From assembly GCA_003049465.1 (NCBI GenBank), contig PYSS01000091.1, positions 1,786 to 65,785 on the forward strand: 64,000 nt of DNA, in the 5' to 3' direction. Below the pieces are notes generated by a model, which was given only the letters and a program-made list of their open reading frames with translations, searched no databases and had not been told where the DNA came from. This document shows positions 20,093-30,495 of this stretch, piece after piece. Position numbers and translations under genes: made by a program. The first letter of the stretch is position 1, and every line of letters starts with the position of its first letter. Origin of the DNA: Magnaporthiopsis rhizophila (Eukaryota; Ascomycota; Sordariomycetes; Magnaporthales; Magnaporthaceae).

Positions 20093-21301
20093 ATGCTCTC
20101 CCGTCGTGTCCTCCGAGAGGCGGCTGCCCCGCTGCGCGGGGCCCGGAGCCTCGCCACTACGGCCGTGGCTCGCTCGCAGAAGCGCACGCCGTCCCTGGCC
20201 GACATCGAACCCGACCGGCAGGCAGAATTCGTTGAAAAGCAGAAGGCGTTCCGGACGCAGCTCCTAGAAGCGCAGAAGCAGCGCGATACCAGTTTGTCCA
20301 CTCCCAAATCCTCCCCTGCCACTTCCCCCTCCGCGTCGTCGTCATCGTCCGCCCCGAAGGAGGGCGGCGGCGGCTCCGTCGTGGACAGTTTTATCCCCGG
20401 CACCGTCCAGGGCCTGGGCTCACTCAGCACCGCCAAAGGGCAAGCGGCCGAGGCGGCGTCGCACGAGCCGGCGCGCAAGCTCGGCCCGCTAACGAACCTG
20501 ATCTACGGCACCAAGGAGGGCCGCGAGATGGACGCCCAGATCGAGGCCAGCTTCAGCCAGGTTCTCGCCCGCGGCAAGTACGTCCACACCATCGTCTTCC
20601 ACGAGGTCAAGCACGATAAGACCGAGGAGTACATGGACCTGGTTGGGAAGTGGTACCCCCGCATAGCCTCCGATCCTGAGAATAAGGTTCATCTTGTTGG
20701 GAGCTGGCGCACCGAGGTTGGCGACTGCAATACTTTTGGTAGGTTGAGTGTTGGTGAACCTGCGTTTCTCTGGTATACGGCACCCTCATCTGACAAATGT
20801 GTTATTGCTCCTGCAGTCCATATCTGGGAGTACCAACGGTACACGGGATACCACGCTTCCCTGAACACAATCGCGCGGCACCCCGAGTTCCCCGGGTTCG
20901 AGAAGAAGCTCAACTCGCTCATCAGGTCCAACAACTCGTCGCTGATGCAGGAGTTCTCGTTCTGGCCCACGACGTCCCCGCGGCGCCTCGGCGGCGTCTT
21001 CGAGTTGCGGTCGTACACGCTGCACCCGGGCAACCTGCTCGAGTGGGAGACGCACTGGAGGCGCGGGCTTAAGGCCCGGCGCGAGGTCATGGAGGGCGTC
21101 GGCGCCTGGTTCGTCCAGATCGGCGAGCTTAACACGGTCCACCACCTGTGGCAGTTTGCCGACCTGGAGCAGCGCAAGATCACGCGCGAGAAGAGCTGGA
21201 GCATCCCGGGCTGGAGTGAGACGGTCCACAAAACGGTGCCGCTGATCCAGAGCATGAAGTCGCGCGTCCTCGTTCCTATGCCCTGGTCCCCGGTCGCCTA
21301 G
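20093..21301 (+). CDS. NIPSNAP-family mitochondrial protein
   Basis: Two exons, 20093-20738 and 20817-21301, encode 376 residues. The 78-bp intron contains no stop and is a multiple of three, so an unspliced reading stays open. Splicing is preferred because it joins DCNTF directly to VHIWEYQRYTGYH, the conserved family motif, and a CTGAC branch site is present. The N-terminus (MLSRRVLREAAAPLRGARSL) looks like a mitochondrial targeting sequence and is followed by a Ser/Pro-rich linker. Two dimeric-ferredoxin-like NIPSNAP domains follow (about 135-240 and 275-370), the second with GGVFELRSYTLHPGNLLEWE. Molecular function in fungi is not settled; mitochondrial quality control has been proposed for animal members. 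Confidence 0.9.
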   Translation: MLSRRVLREAAAPLRGARSLATTAVARSQKRTPSLADIEPDRQAEFVEKQKAFRTQLLEAQKQRDTSLSTPKSSPATSPSASSSSSAPKEGGGGSVVDSFIPGTVQGLGSLSTAKGQAAEAASHEPARKLGPLTNLIYGTKEGREMDAQIEASFSQVLARGKYVHTIVFHEVKHDKTEEYMDLVGKWYPRIASDPENKVHLVGSWRTEVGDCNTFGRLSVGEPAFLWYTAPSSDKCVIAPAVHIWEYQRYTGYHASLNTIARHPEFPGFEKKLNSLIRSNNSSLMQEFSFWPTTSPRRLGGVFELRSYTLHPGNLLEWETHWRRGLKARREVMEGVGAWFVQIGELNTVHHLWQFADLEQRKITREKSWSIPGWSETVHKTVPLIQSMKSRVLVPMPWSPVA

Positions 21302-21653
21302 AGCGATTGGGCGGGTCGGCGGCGGCTGCTGTTGTTCTTCTTGACGCGACCGCATGTTGTGAGCATTGTCTGTCTTGTTCCGAATCCATGCTCTACGAGC
21401 TGTTTTGACATCATGCAGTTTTACGTAGGAGCATCGTGGCGCTTACGAAATTCTTCTGATGTCTTCGTACCACACGTTCCATGCTTCAGATTCCTTTGCA
21501 GATACTCTTGTTCTCTGGTCTGGCCGCTCGGCGTGTTTGGTTGAATATCCGGTCATCGTACAGCATATCCTTTGCAAAATGAAAGGTGCCATCTTCGCAT
21601 TCCTCTTCGTCTCGCATTAACGCCCTACACTGAGTAATTCGGCATATCCCTAC
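21302..21653. other. Intergenic between convergent NIPSNAP and RAV2 genes
   Basis: 3' regions of both genes; nothing else seen. Confidence 0.6.
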
Positions 21654-23069
21654 TCATTCCTCCATCTCTTCGCCCATCACGGCGGCGAGGTTCCGCCTGG
21701 CTATGCCAAGTGTATTGCTCAGCGCGCCGAGCTTGGCCGACAGCGACAGGAGGCTTGGGTCGGCGCTCTCGACGCGAATCTTTTCGCGCACGTAGACCTG
21801 CGCGGGGCCCTTCTCGGCACCACCGCCACCGTTTCCACCGCTACTACCGAGAAGCTGCTGCGACATGGAACGCTTGAGCGACGTCGGCGAGCCAGGCCCG
21901 TGGGACCTCCCGGCGCCGTGGACGGCGGGGCGGCCGTCGAGCCCCGCGCAGCAGTAGCCGAAGACGCGCTCGCTCTCTTCGTGCTCGAGGCGCCTGGCCG
22001 TGCCGATGGCGAGGGCGAACTTCATGCCCACGCTGATGGGGGCGTCGGCGGGTTCGAGCGCGCGCACCCAGAGCACCAGGGCCGAGTCCTGGATGCCAAA
22101 GTAGACGGACACGTTCTGCAGGGCCGCCGCCATTGCCGCCGCATCTGACCCTTGGTGGTGGGCGTGGGACGGATTATTATGGTGGTCGTTGCTACCGCTG
22201 CCGCCGGTGGAAAAGGGGAGAGAGGACTGGAGGCTCTGCAGGGGGTTATGGGGCGGCGGGGGCGCGGCGGGCGGGAGGAAGTGCGAGGGGGCGGCGGATA
22301 GGGTCGTCCATGCCGGGTCGGGCGCCGTCACGGGCGGGCCCTTGAGCACGGCCGATGCCTCGGCCAGCGAGGCGGAGAGCAGGCGGAGCTGGGCCGATAC
22401 GAAGGCGGCCGCGCCGGGGTTTGGGGACCTCGCGGTGGGATAGTCGTAGTAGTTGTACCCGTCATCGTCCTTTCTCGTCGACTGCGAGTTCGACGTGCGC
22501 GGCGGCGCCGGCTCCGGCAGGTGGGCGAGGGTCTGGTGGAGCACGTCGAGGGCGTCTGTCAGGAGCCCGTGCAGATGGGTGAGGGGCGCGAGGTGGATGG
22601 GGTGGTCCGGGTCGAGCGACAGCGTCTGCGGGGGGATGGTGCGCAGCCTGAGTGAGAGGGAGCCCTTGACGATGCGGGTGCCGACGCGCGTGATGTGGCC
22701 CTTGACGGCCTCGTTGCGCGGGGTGCTGACCACGAGCGTCGAGCCCGGGTCGATGGGTGCCAGCAGCGCGTAGCAGTCCTCGAGCCCGTGTTTGAGGTTC
22801 TTGAGCGTGGCGTGCAGCTCGTCCAGGAGCCACTCTAGCTCGCGGCGCTTGAGGCCGGTCGCGATGTCGATCAGCATGGTACCCACGTGGTTTCGTGGGT
22901 TTGTTGCTCCTTCAAGCGAGCCAAAGGTAAAGGGCAGTCTGCTTGTATGATTGGGGGAGTGTAAAAGAAAGGAACAAAAGAGGACGACGGGTCGCCGACT
23001 TACTTGGGTGTCCTCCACGGCGGTTTTGAGCTCGGCCGCGGACAGCGGTGGCCAGATTGCGACGGACAT
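21654..23069 (-). CDS. RAV2: RAVE complex subunit 2 / Rogdi homologue
   Basis: Two exons, 23069-23004 and 22847-21654, encode about 419 residues. The 156-bp intron has no stop and keeps the frame. The splice is chosen because it joins MSVAIWPP..AVEDTQ to RRELEWLLDELHATLKNL, the start of the Rogdi/Rav2 domain. Family features follow: STLVVSTPRNEAVKGHITRV, GTRIVKGSLSLRL, a long Pro/His/Ser-rich insertion, FGIQDSALVLWVRALEP, and C-terminal VYVREKIRVESADPSLLSL. Rav2 works with Rav1 and Skp1 to reassemble the V-ATPase. It is longer than yeast Rav2 because of low-complexity insertions. Confidence 0.9.
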   Translation of the reverse strand: MSVAIWPPLSAAELKTAVEDTQVSRRPVVLFCSFLLHSPNHTSRLPFTFGSLEGATNPRNHVGTMLIDIATGLKRRELEWLLDELHATLKNLKHGLEDCYALLAPIDPGSTLVVSTPRNEAVKGHITRVGTRIVKGSLSLRLRTIPPQTLSLDPDHPIHLAPLTHLHGLLTDALDVLHQTLAHLPEPAPPRTSNSQSTRKDDDGYNYYDYPTARSPNPGAAAFVSAQLRLLSASLAEASAVLKGPPVTAPDPAWTTLSAAPSHFLPPAAPPPPHNPLQSLQSSLPFSTGGSGSNDHHNNPSHAHHQGSDAAAMAAALQNVSVYFGIQDSALVLWVRALEPADAPISVGMKFALAIGTARRLEHEESERVFGYCCAGLDGRPAVHGAGRSHGPGSPTSLKRSMSQQLLGSSGGNGGGGAEKGPAQVYVREKIRVESADPSLLSLSAKLGALSNTLGIARRNLAAVMGEEMEE

Positions 23070-23535
23070 TGTCGGGATGGCGATGATGTGTCCCCTTTGT
23101 CAATTAGCCTAGCCGCTGGCCCTGGACGCAGGCATCCTCGAAGCTATTGGCAATCGTCCCAGCTTGGGGTGGAAGCCTGGAGTAACGGTTGCTGCCTCTG
23201 GTCAAAGCAACACTCTGTCCATAGAGGTTGTGGGTCTCCTGTTGCGCGCGACGGCAGCTCGCCCAGGGAACAAGCTCCACTTGCGTGACGCAGATGGCCA
23301 GTGCGGGCACCATAAGCGGCAAGTGGTGTGCACTAGCGCCGATTTGCGCGTGGGGCCTTTCCTTTCCGTCAGTCACTTTGCACATCGTGGACTACGTTTC
23401 ACACAACCGAATGCTATCGCCAGGGAAAGTGTCCTTTAGCAGCCCGGCTGGATAGCCCCTCCGCTGTACGACATCTAAGACTCTAAGGCGCTAAGCGAGA
23501 CAACAGTCAATCATTTGTTCAGACAGAACAGAAGA
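23070..23535. other. Divergent promoter region, RAV2 and POP7
   Basis: 466 bases between divergent starts; no other gene seen. Confidence 0.6.
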
Positions 23536-24294
23536 ATGGCCAACCCGGCACCAGACGCCACAGCAAGCCCAGCCCCAGGCCCGGCAACACAACCCGCACC
23601 CATGGCAGAGCTGCCATCCAGACCAGCGGCAGTGAAGAAGGCGCGGCTGCCGCAGGGTGCCAAGATGATAAGCCGGAGCCTCAACACGGCGCGGAACCGA
23701 CCGCCGGCCAACGTGACGCGCGAGGACCCGCACCTCGCGCCCAAGCGGCGCATCGAAATCCGCCGCGGCACTCCGCTCGTCGCCGTCCTCAAGCGCGTCC
23801 AGAAGCTGCTGGACAAGAGCCCGCGCGGCGTCCTCTCGCAGAGCTTGCATGGCGCGCCGTCAGCAGGGAGCGCTGCTGGCAAGAGGAGAAGCGGCGCCGG
23901 GGGTAGTCACGTGGATCGGAACGAGAGGGAAGACGATGACGCAATAGCGGCTGGGGACGAGCGGTTCGACGTGCTTGTTGTCGGCGCGGGCGGGCAGAAC
24001 ATCGAGAAGGCGCTCAAGACGGCCGCCGTGTTCCAGCGCCGCGGCGATTGTGTCGTCCGTCTGTACACCAACACCGTGAGCGGAGTCGACACGTACGAGT
24101 GCGACGAGGAGAGGAGCGACGACGATGACGGGGCGGATGGTGGCGGCGCGCCGACAGGAGACGTTGATATTTCCATATCAGGGGTCGTGGCGGCCACTTT
24201 TCCTCCTGCAGGCCATGAGAGGGTCGTGGGCAAGGTTGTCAAGCAGAGGCCAAGAAAGGCGAGCTCGCTTGAAGTTGGTATCCGCCTCAGGTGA
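23536..24294 (+). CDS. POP7: RNase P/MRP protein subunit Pop7 (Rpp20-like)
   Basis: Single exon, 252 residues, ATG at 23536. An Ala/Pro-rich N-terminus leads into an Alba-type domain: KRRIEIRRGTPLVAVLKRVQ (near 75), then FDVLVVGAGGQNIEKALKTA and VVRLYTNTVSGVDTYE (about 143-185). This is the arrangement of Rpp20/Pop7, which pairs with Pop6 (Rpp25-like) on the P3 helix of RNase P and MRP RNA. It is longer than yeast Pop7 (140 residues) through an acidic insertion and a basic C-terminal tail. Confidence 0.88.
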   Translation: MANPAPDATASPAPGPATQPAPMAELPSRPAAVKKARLPQGAKMISRSLNTARNRPPANVTREDPHLAPKRRIEIRRGTPLVAVLKRVQKLLDKSPRGVLSQSLHGAPSAGSAAGKRRSGAGGSHVDRNEREDDDAIAAGDERFDVLVVGAGGQNIEKALKTAAVFQRRGDCVVRLYTNTVSGVDTYECDEERSDDDDGADGGGAPTGDVDISISGVVAATFPPAGHERVVGKVVKQRPRKASSLEVGIRLR

Positions 24295-24488
24295 TGGCGC
24301 CTTAATGTCGCTGCCCTCTAGTGGAGATGAATATGCCTTGTCGACGAGTGTCTCTATGTGTGCGACGCCCAGTTTGCGGTTTGGAGTGGCGGCCTCCTTT
24401 TGTGCCAATCACAAAATACATGTCTATTTGTAAAACTGCGAGAGACGAAGCACTAGCCCGCCCCAAGAACGCCGTTCCAACAAACTCC

Positions 24489-26688
24489 CTAAAATACAGG
24501 TTCCATCCAATCTATAGACGCAAGATCATCAAGCTGCCTCTTTCTTGCCCTCAAACTTCCAAGCAGCTCCTTGCATGCCCGGTGGCCATTACGCTCTGCC
24601 AGTTCCATTGCCCGATCCACGACGCTGTCCGGAAAGGTGCCGCCGCCGTACTCCCAGAACAGCTCAACCATGCTCATTCGACCATACTCCGCCGCGCCTT
24701 CGAGTGGCCACCTCCCTCCGTCCGGAGACTGTGCCATGTTCAAATCGGCGCCTCGCTCAAGTAGCTCACACGCAACGGGACAGTTCCCGCTGGTAGCCGC
24801 CAGTTGCAGTGCCGTTCCACCACCCCGTTCAGCCACCGCCGGCGCGTTCACCTTGGCGCCGTGATCGAGCAGCAACTTCACTATATCGAGGTAGCCCAAT
24901 TCGGCGGCTTTTTGGAGGGGGGTTCTGTCGATACGCAATGTCCCTTGGTTGGCGTTGGCACCCTCTCGTATCAGCAACTCGACCAAACCGACATGTCCCG
25001 TCCGGGTTGCTTGAAGAAGGGCGGTAGACTCTAATGCAGACCTCTGAACTCCCAACTTCAACAGTCGTGCCTGCACACTCGTGCGTATTTGGATCACACC
25101 CAATGTCGACAAGATATCGCACCACAGCAAAGTTGTCATGAGTATCACGATCCCCTTGCACTGCCATGATAGCCATTCTGAGATCGACAAGGCAGGCGGA
25201 GTCACATGCCGTGTTGAACCACATATGGAGTTTCGGTATGTGCACTATCCCAGATCCGAACAGGGACTTTAGTGAAGGCAAACCCGAGAGCCCTTGCCAG
25301 AGCGCCGATCGGATTGCATTCCAGGTAGTGCATTCCGTTGGACTGCGGTCCTCGATCTCCCGAGCTATAAACTCAAGCACCGGCCGTGGTACCTGGCTCA
25401 AGATAGAGGGCAGGAGACGTGGACTGTGAACTACGGCGATCTCCAAACACAGCCTTGTCGACTGGATTCGCTCCCAATCGGATTGCGAGGCCGACCATGC
25501 CGTCATCTTGCTTCCTGACAGCTTCTTTGAGATAACGCGCCAGGGCTGGCCGTGACACCACCTTGCGTTCGCACAAAAATGGCAGGACCTCTCTGTTCAG
25601 CTTTGCCCAGGGAACCTCCCAATGGTTGTCCTTGTTTGTTTTCACAGGAAAGAGTTTGGCCGTTTTCGAAATCATTTGGTAGTCGCCCTTGCGCGACCAG
25701 ATATGCGAAGAAGTTGTCCCACGGTGCTCTGGGTCCCCCCCACTTCACAAGTAGCTCGTAGTGTCTTTGTGGGTACTGAGGATCTGGGCGATGATTGAGG
25801 ATGGCGTGCCAATCCTGCTGGAGAACCGCTGCAATCAGGAGGTCTCCTCCCGAGCCTACGGCTGCAAGAGCAGATGTGATTTCGTCGTGTCCTGCTTCCA
25901 TCGAAGCCTGTAACGCCCCGCTTATATCGCTGAGGCAGGGCCGAGGGCGATGTTGGAGAAGTTTTTGCACGTAGGTTAGGTTCCCAGTTTCGGATGCCGC
26001 TGTGATAGCTGACTCGAAATTGTACTTCGTTTCCAGGTATCTCAAGCACCCGACCTCTTCCAAAAGTCGAATCAGGTCCTCTTTTCCAGACCGTAACGCT
26101 TCAGCCAGGGGACTCGTCCAACCCAAGGTGTGTCGGGGTTCTGAGACGACGTCAATATCAGGCGCCCGAGACAGAGCTAGGTGGACGACTTCTTTGCTTC
26201 CGCCGTAGACGTATGCGAGAAGAAAATTGCTTCCTCTCTCGTCTTCGTTGAAAGGAAGCAGTAGTTTTACCAGATTAAAGTAACCCGCCTCAGCGCTTGT
26301 CATGAACGCCTGCGACAGCATCCACTTCATATTTGCATCATGCTTGCAAGCCCATCGGTGCTCGTCGTAACAGGCGTTGAGTATGCCCTTGATAAAGCTC
26401 AAGGCCGTAGCTTCGTTTTGGAATCCTTGAATCGAGTGGTCCCAAAATCCAGCGCTTAATGAGCTCTTCGTGTTGCATCGGTGCGACTTTCGACGCGAGG
26501 CTCAGCGCAAGTCTGATCCCAGCCTCCCCATGGCTCATCAGGCGGCATAGGCCGAAGGGGCAAATATAGGCACCGGCTCTGTGGAGAAGACATGCGATCT
26601 TTTCGAAATCCGAACTAATCGAGGCATCGTGCCGTTCGAGAGAATTGATGAGACAAATGAACGCGCCCGACGCCGAACTTTTCCACAT
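24489..26688 (-). pseudogene. Ankyrin-repeat protein gene broken by several frameshifts
   Basis: Consecutive minus-strand ORFs in different frames read as one ankyrin protein. The parts in order are 26688 to ~26448 (LINSLERHDAS.., LIKRWI), ~26440 to ~25670 (GYFNLVKLLLPFNED.., GNLTYVQKLLQHRP), ~25670 to ~25470 (KEAVRKQDDGMVGLAIRLGAN), ~25470 to ~25080 (DNFAVVRYLVDIGCDPNTHE), and ~25080 to 24489 (GHVGLVELLIREGANANQ, GYLDIVKLLLDHGAKVNAPA). The switch at ~26448 is a one-base change at a TTTT run. No junction shows intron signals. At least four frameshifts make an intact product unlikely. Assembly errors are the alternative, but neighbouring genes are clean. Confidence 0.8.
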
Positions 26689-29600
26689 TGGCCGTCAAGT
26701 CACGCTTTCACCTGCAGAGGGCTGTCTGCCTCTGCTGCCTTCGCAAATTCAGAGGTCGGTCCGACGTTCTAACGAGAGCTCTGCTGCGCAAAAAGCCCCC
26801 ATTTCCGCGTTGATCAACCCCTGGATTTTCAACGACGTGGAATTAAGCATTCCCAGCGACCCGCGGGTGCGCGACTCGGCCCCAGCTGCGGGCATCGACA
26901 AATTGACTTTTTCCAAGAAAACAAAAGCCCCACGGGATCTGCACGAGGCACCATATTGGCTGACGCAGCCAGGTGGTTTACTCGCTCTGCCCATAGAACG
27001 GTTTCTTTGCTGCAAACCGCACCGAGCGGAAGGAGAGTCAGTCACCTCCTTATACAGAAACGAAACATTCCAAGGCTCTGCACGCGCTTTCAACCCACCC
27101 TCGAACCAGCCCATGTCCGTGAAACATCCTCAACGACACCAAAAGTCGAATTTACCCAGACTGTGACATCCGTTTTGGTATTAATAGCGTTTGTTTCGGC
27201 CTCGCCGGAGGAGGTGACCATCGAGCTTTGACGCAGGTTTTCCTTGCCCGCCAGGCTTTGAAGCGGGCTAACACAGACTTCCCCACCCACGGGAGGGAAG
27301 GCTGCTGGGGTTCATCTGGTATGTACCCTTGGTCGAAGGAAGAAGCAATATCGAGCCGAGGTCTATTTCGGTAGCTGGGTGCCTCGTTTCTCTATGGAAA
27401 TCCCACTGAAACGACGTCATCCCGCGCTGTGTTTTGTGCAGAGTCACGTTTCACAGGTGCGCTCCATGCCAAAGCGCGGGTCGTGGTCAGCCACAAAGGC
27501 GAAGGCCTGCGCCACATTACGCCCCTCCGACATACAACACAGCCAGGGTCCTCGTTTCAAACATCACGTTTGCTTGGTCGGGAGCGGACTCATCACTTAT
27601 CACCACCTGAAGCCGCTGCGAGCCAAGGCTTCTGTGCGCAGGTATGGAATTCGTTTGACCACAGTTGCGCTGCTCGCGGGGTGTGGTTGCACCCAGGACG
27701 TGTTTCCGTCGCACCTTTTTTTGTCCGTTGCGGCGTGGTCTGCCCGCCGTCCCTGCATTTTTGTGCATCGCCTTGTGCCCTCCCGGATGGAACGGTGACG
27801 TACGCACAACCATCGATGCAGTTCGCCTCTTCCTTTCGGGATGGGTGGGTGTGTGCCGCTATCGGACGCGGGAGTCCGCCACTTGAGCCCGCTGTGCTTC
27901 TTTTTCCTTCTTCCCAACACGAGGAAGCGGGCGCGCGCAGAGCTGAGCCGGCTCAGCTGGTGCGCTGTCCGGAGCGCGTCGCTGCCCAGCGGCTTTTGTT
28001 CCTGCGTCTGCATCTGCATGCATACAACGTGGCACAACTCAAGACCCCTGGATATGCAAGTGGCAGCAAAGGAAAGCCCTGGTCGGTCCCACCGACTTTC
28101 GGACCTTGATGGGGCTTCTTCGGTCTTCCTAGCGAGTCGATGGAGGGGAGGAGGGGAAACCACCGAAAAAAGGAATCAGGGGAGAAGATTTGCGCGCAGC
28201 CTCTCCCAGTCGGGTGATGTATCAGAGCACGAATGAGCAAAAGGCCGGTGAAAGAAATGGCGTTCTCCATGTAGATCTCTCCGCGTCTTGGCTGTTTGAC
28301 TGTGGCGTAAAAGATTGGAAGAGGAGAAGAAAGGCACATTGCGGCGCAAACGCCGTCTCTTTGTGTCAGTTCCCCAGGCAATGGCCCCCAGATTGAAACT
28401 GGCGCCGCGCAAAGGTGACCAAAAAAAGGAGCCACACAGAGCCGGGATCAAGCCCTTTGTCGCCATTCAATGAGGTGGCTCCCTGAAACATGCCGGTCAG
28501 TCAACCGTGGGGAAATTGGGCAATCTGTGATCTGATCGCGCCACGCCAGGTCCATCAAATGGGGGCGTCGCCATTTTACCAAGGCGTCAAATCGTCAAAA
28601 GGCGACATCAATTTGATTCGGAATTTTACCACCAGCAGCCGAAGGGCGGGGCAAGTGGGAATGCCATCATTTGGAAGAATTCCATGGGATTGCGCGAGAG
28701 AAGAAAAGAAATCGCGCAAACCTGGCAGACTGGCTTCTGGCGGTACACGTCATTGTCATTGCCTTGGACACGAAGCACAATCGTTGGCCAGCTGTCGAGA
28801 CGCGATTCCCTAGAGCGCGATAAACTGACAGAAGAAAGGAACAAAGAAATAAGAAAGAAAGAGAAAAGAATCAAAACCACTCACGTACCAAACGGACTAG
28901 GCTCAGGATGGCAATGCCCTGACGCATCGCTTGATGCCCAGCCTGTAATTTCCGGGCACAGTTACAGCATGACAAAGTTCACGGTACCGTTGGGCTGGCG
29001 GCTCTCTGCCGGCTGTCGATGCTCATTTCCTGCGCACGCGCCAAGTAGCCGCTACATCCAAACGGAGGGCCTGGTCTGTGCAGGAAGCGGCGGTGGGTGG
29101 GCGAGGCTCCCCCCGGGTCCCCACACACACCGGTGACGGACGGCGAGTGAAGATTGCGGCGCGCGCACACCATCAGCGCTAGCAACCACCCCAATGCACC
29201 ACCGTTCCAAAAAGAGGCAAGGCGCGCCAGCGCAGGTACCCGAACTAAAAAAGCGCACGACGGAGGGTCGGGGTGGGTCTCTGGATTGGAGACCCTGGGC
29301 GGCAACGTCGCATCGCGGGCCAGTTTCTGTGGGACCTGACGAACGGCCCTAATCGACGAGGCACGGCAGAGTTGTCGGTCGACGACAAGGGGTCCATGGC
29401 TGATGATGAGAGGCCTTTTCACGGGGCCGCAATCCCCACCCGTCCCTGGCGTCCCTTTGTGTCACTTGCCATTGCGCTGCCGGAGCCGCCCACCCCACAC
29501 GCTCTTTTTTTTTTTCTTTTAATCTCGGCTGGGGGGTCGTCGCATGCTGTTCCCCATCGTGAGATATTGCCGCGCACCTCCCGCTTTTATTCCCGTCCTG

Positions 29601-30111
29601 CTTTTCCTCCCTCCTTTTCCTCCCACTTAACCACAGACCTCGCTCACTCTTGTTCGCCAGTCGCACAACCAGTACGCAACCACCACAACACAGGCTTCGT
29701 TGGCAAAGTCTACTACCATCCACCATCGTTTGATCCTAAAAGCGCTAGCACTTTCAGGTCGACCATCTCTTTTTTTTTTTTTTTTTTGCATTATTTTGGA
29801 TTCGGATCAGCCTTGCGCACGAACCCGAGTTTTTGTTGCCAGCCGAAAAAAAAAAAAAAAAGAAAAAACCAGGAACGGAATTTGCTTCTTGCCAAACGCA
29901 GACATTCTTTGCGCCGCTTGGGAAAGAAAGAGAACGGGAAAAACCAAAAATAGGACAAGGATCAATAAACAAAGCGCACATCGCAACGACAAAAGGGTCT
30001 CGATACCCTCCTTTTCGAAGACCACGCGAACACATCGAAATCGCATCGCGAAACCCACACTCGCTTCGGCTTCAGCTCAGCAACCTCGCACACACTTCAC
30101 AAACAGCAAAA
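26689..30111. other. Long intergenic region
   Basis: 3.4 kb with several ORFs up to 226 codons, none with a recognisable domain or splice-consistent extension. From about 29500 it carries long T and A runs (about 29770-29787 and 29847-29863) and C/T-rich sequence. These look like promoter and 5' UTR of the strongly biased small gene at 30112. Confidence 0.5.
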
Positions 30112-30495
30112 ATGCATTTCAACTCGATACTCGCCGTCCTGGCTCTGCCTCTCCTGGCAGTCAACGCGCAGACGACGACGGCCTCGAACTCCACCACGAC
30201 CATGACCTCGACCGCGACCATGACCCGCACCGTCCACCTGTCGCGCGTGGTCGCCACCACCACCGTCGGCGGCTACGGCAACTCGACCGCCCAGTTCCCG
30301 ACCGGCACCGGCACCGGCACCGGCACCGGCGTCACCGTCCTGCCGTCCGTCACTGCCGCCAACAGGCCGCCCACCACCCCGTCGCCGATCGCGCCCGTCG
30401 TCCCCGGCAGCAGCAACTCGGGCGCCGCGTCGCTGGGCGCCGCCAACCTGGCCGCTCTCGGCGTCGCGGGCATCGTCGCCGCTGTGCTGCTGTAA
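30112..30495 (+). CDS. Small secreted, probably GPI-anchored Ser/Thr-rich protein
   Basis: Single exon, 127 residues. A signal peptide (MHFNSILAVLALPLLAVNAQ) is followed by a Thr/Ser-rich region, a short Gly-Thr repeat (GTGTGTGTG, from a GGCACC-type DNA repeat), a Pro-rich stretch, then SSNSGAAS before a hydrophobic C-terminus ending AGIVAAVLL. That tail without a charged end is the usual GPI-attachment signal. Such small Ser/Thr-rich GPI proteins are common cell-wall components of filamentous fungi. No enzymatic domain. The long homopolymer-rich 5' flank and strong third-position GC suggest high expression. Confidence 0.8.
   Translation: MHFNSILAVLALPLLAVNAQTTTASNSTTTMTSTATMTRTVHLSRVVATTTVGGYGNSTAQFPTGTGTGTGTGVTVLPSVTAANRPPTTPSPIAPVVPGSSNSGAASLGAANLAALGVAGIVAAVLL

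Noticed and set aside
27429..28109. Plus ORF of 226 codons in the 26.7-30.1 kb gap
   Set aside because: Overlapped by equally long ORFs on the other strand; composition is not protein-like; no family.
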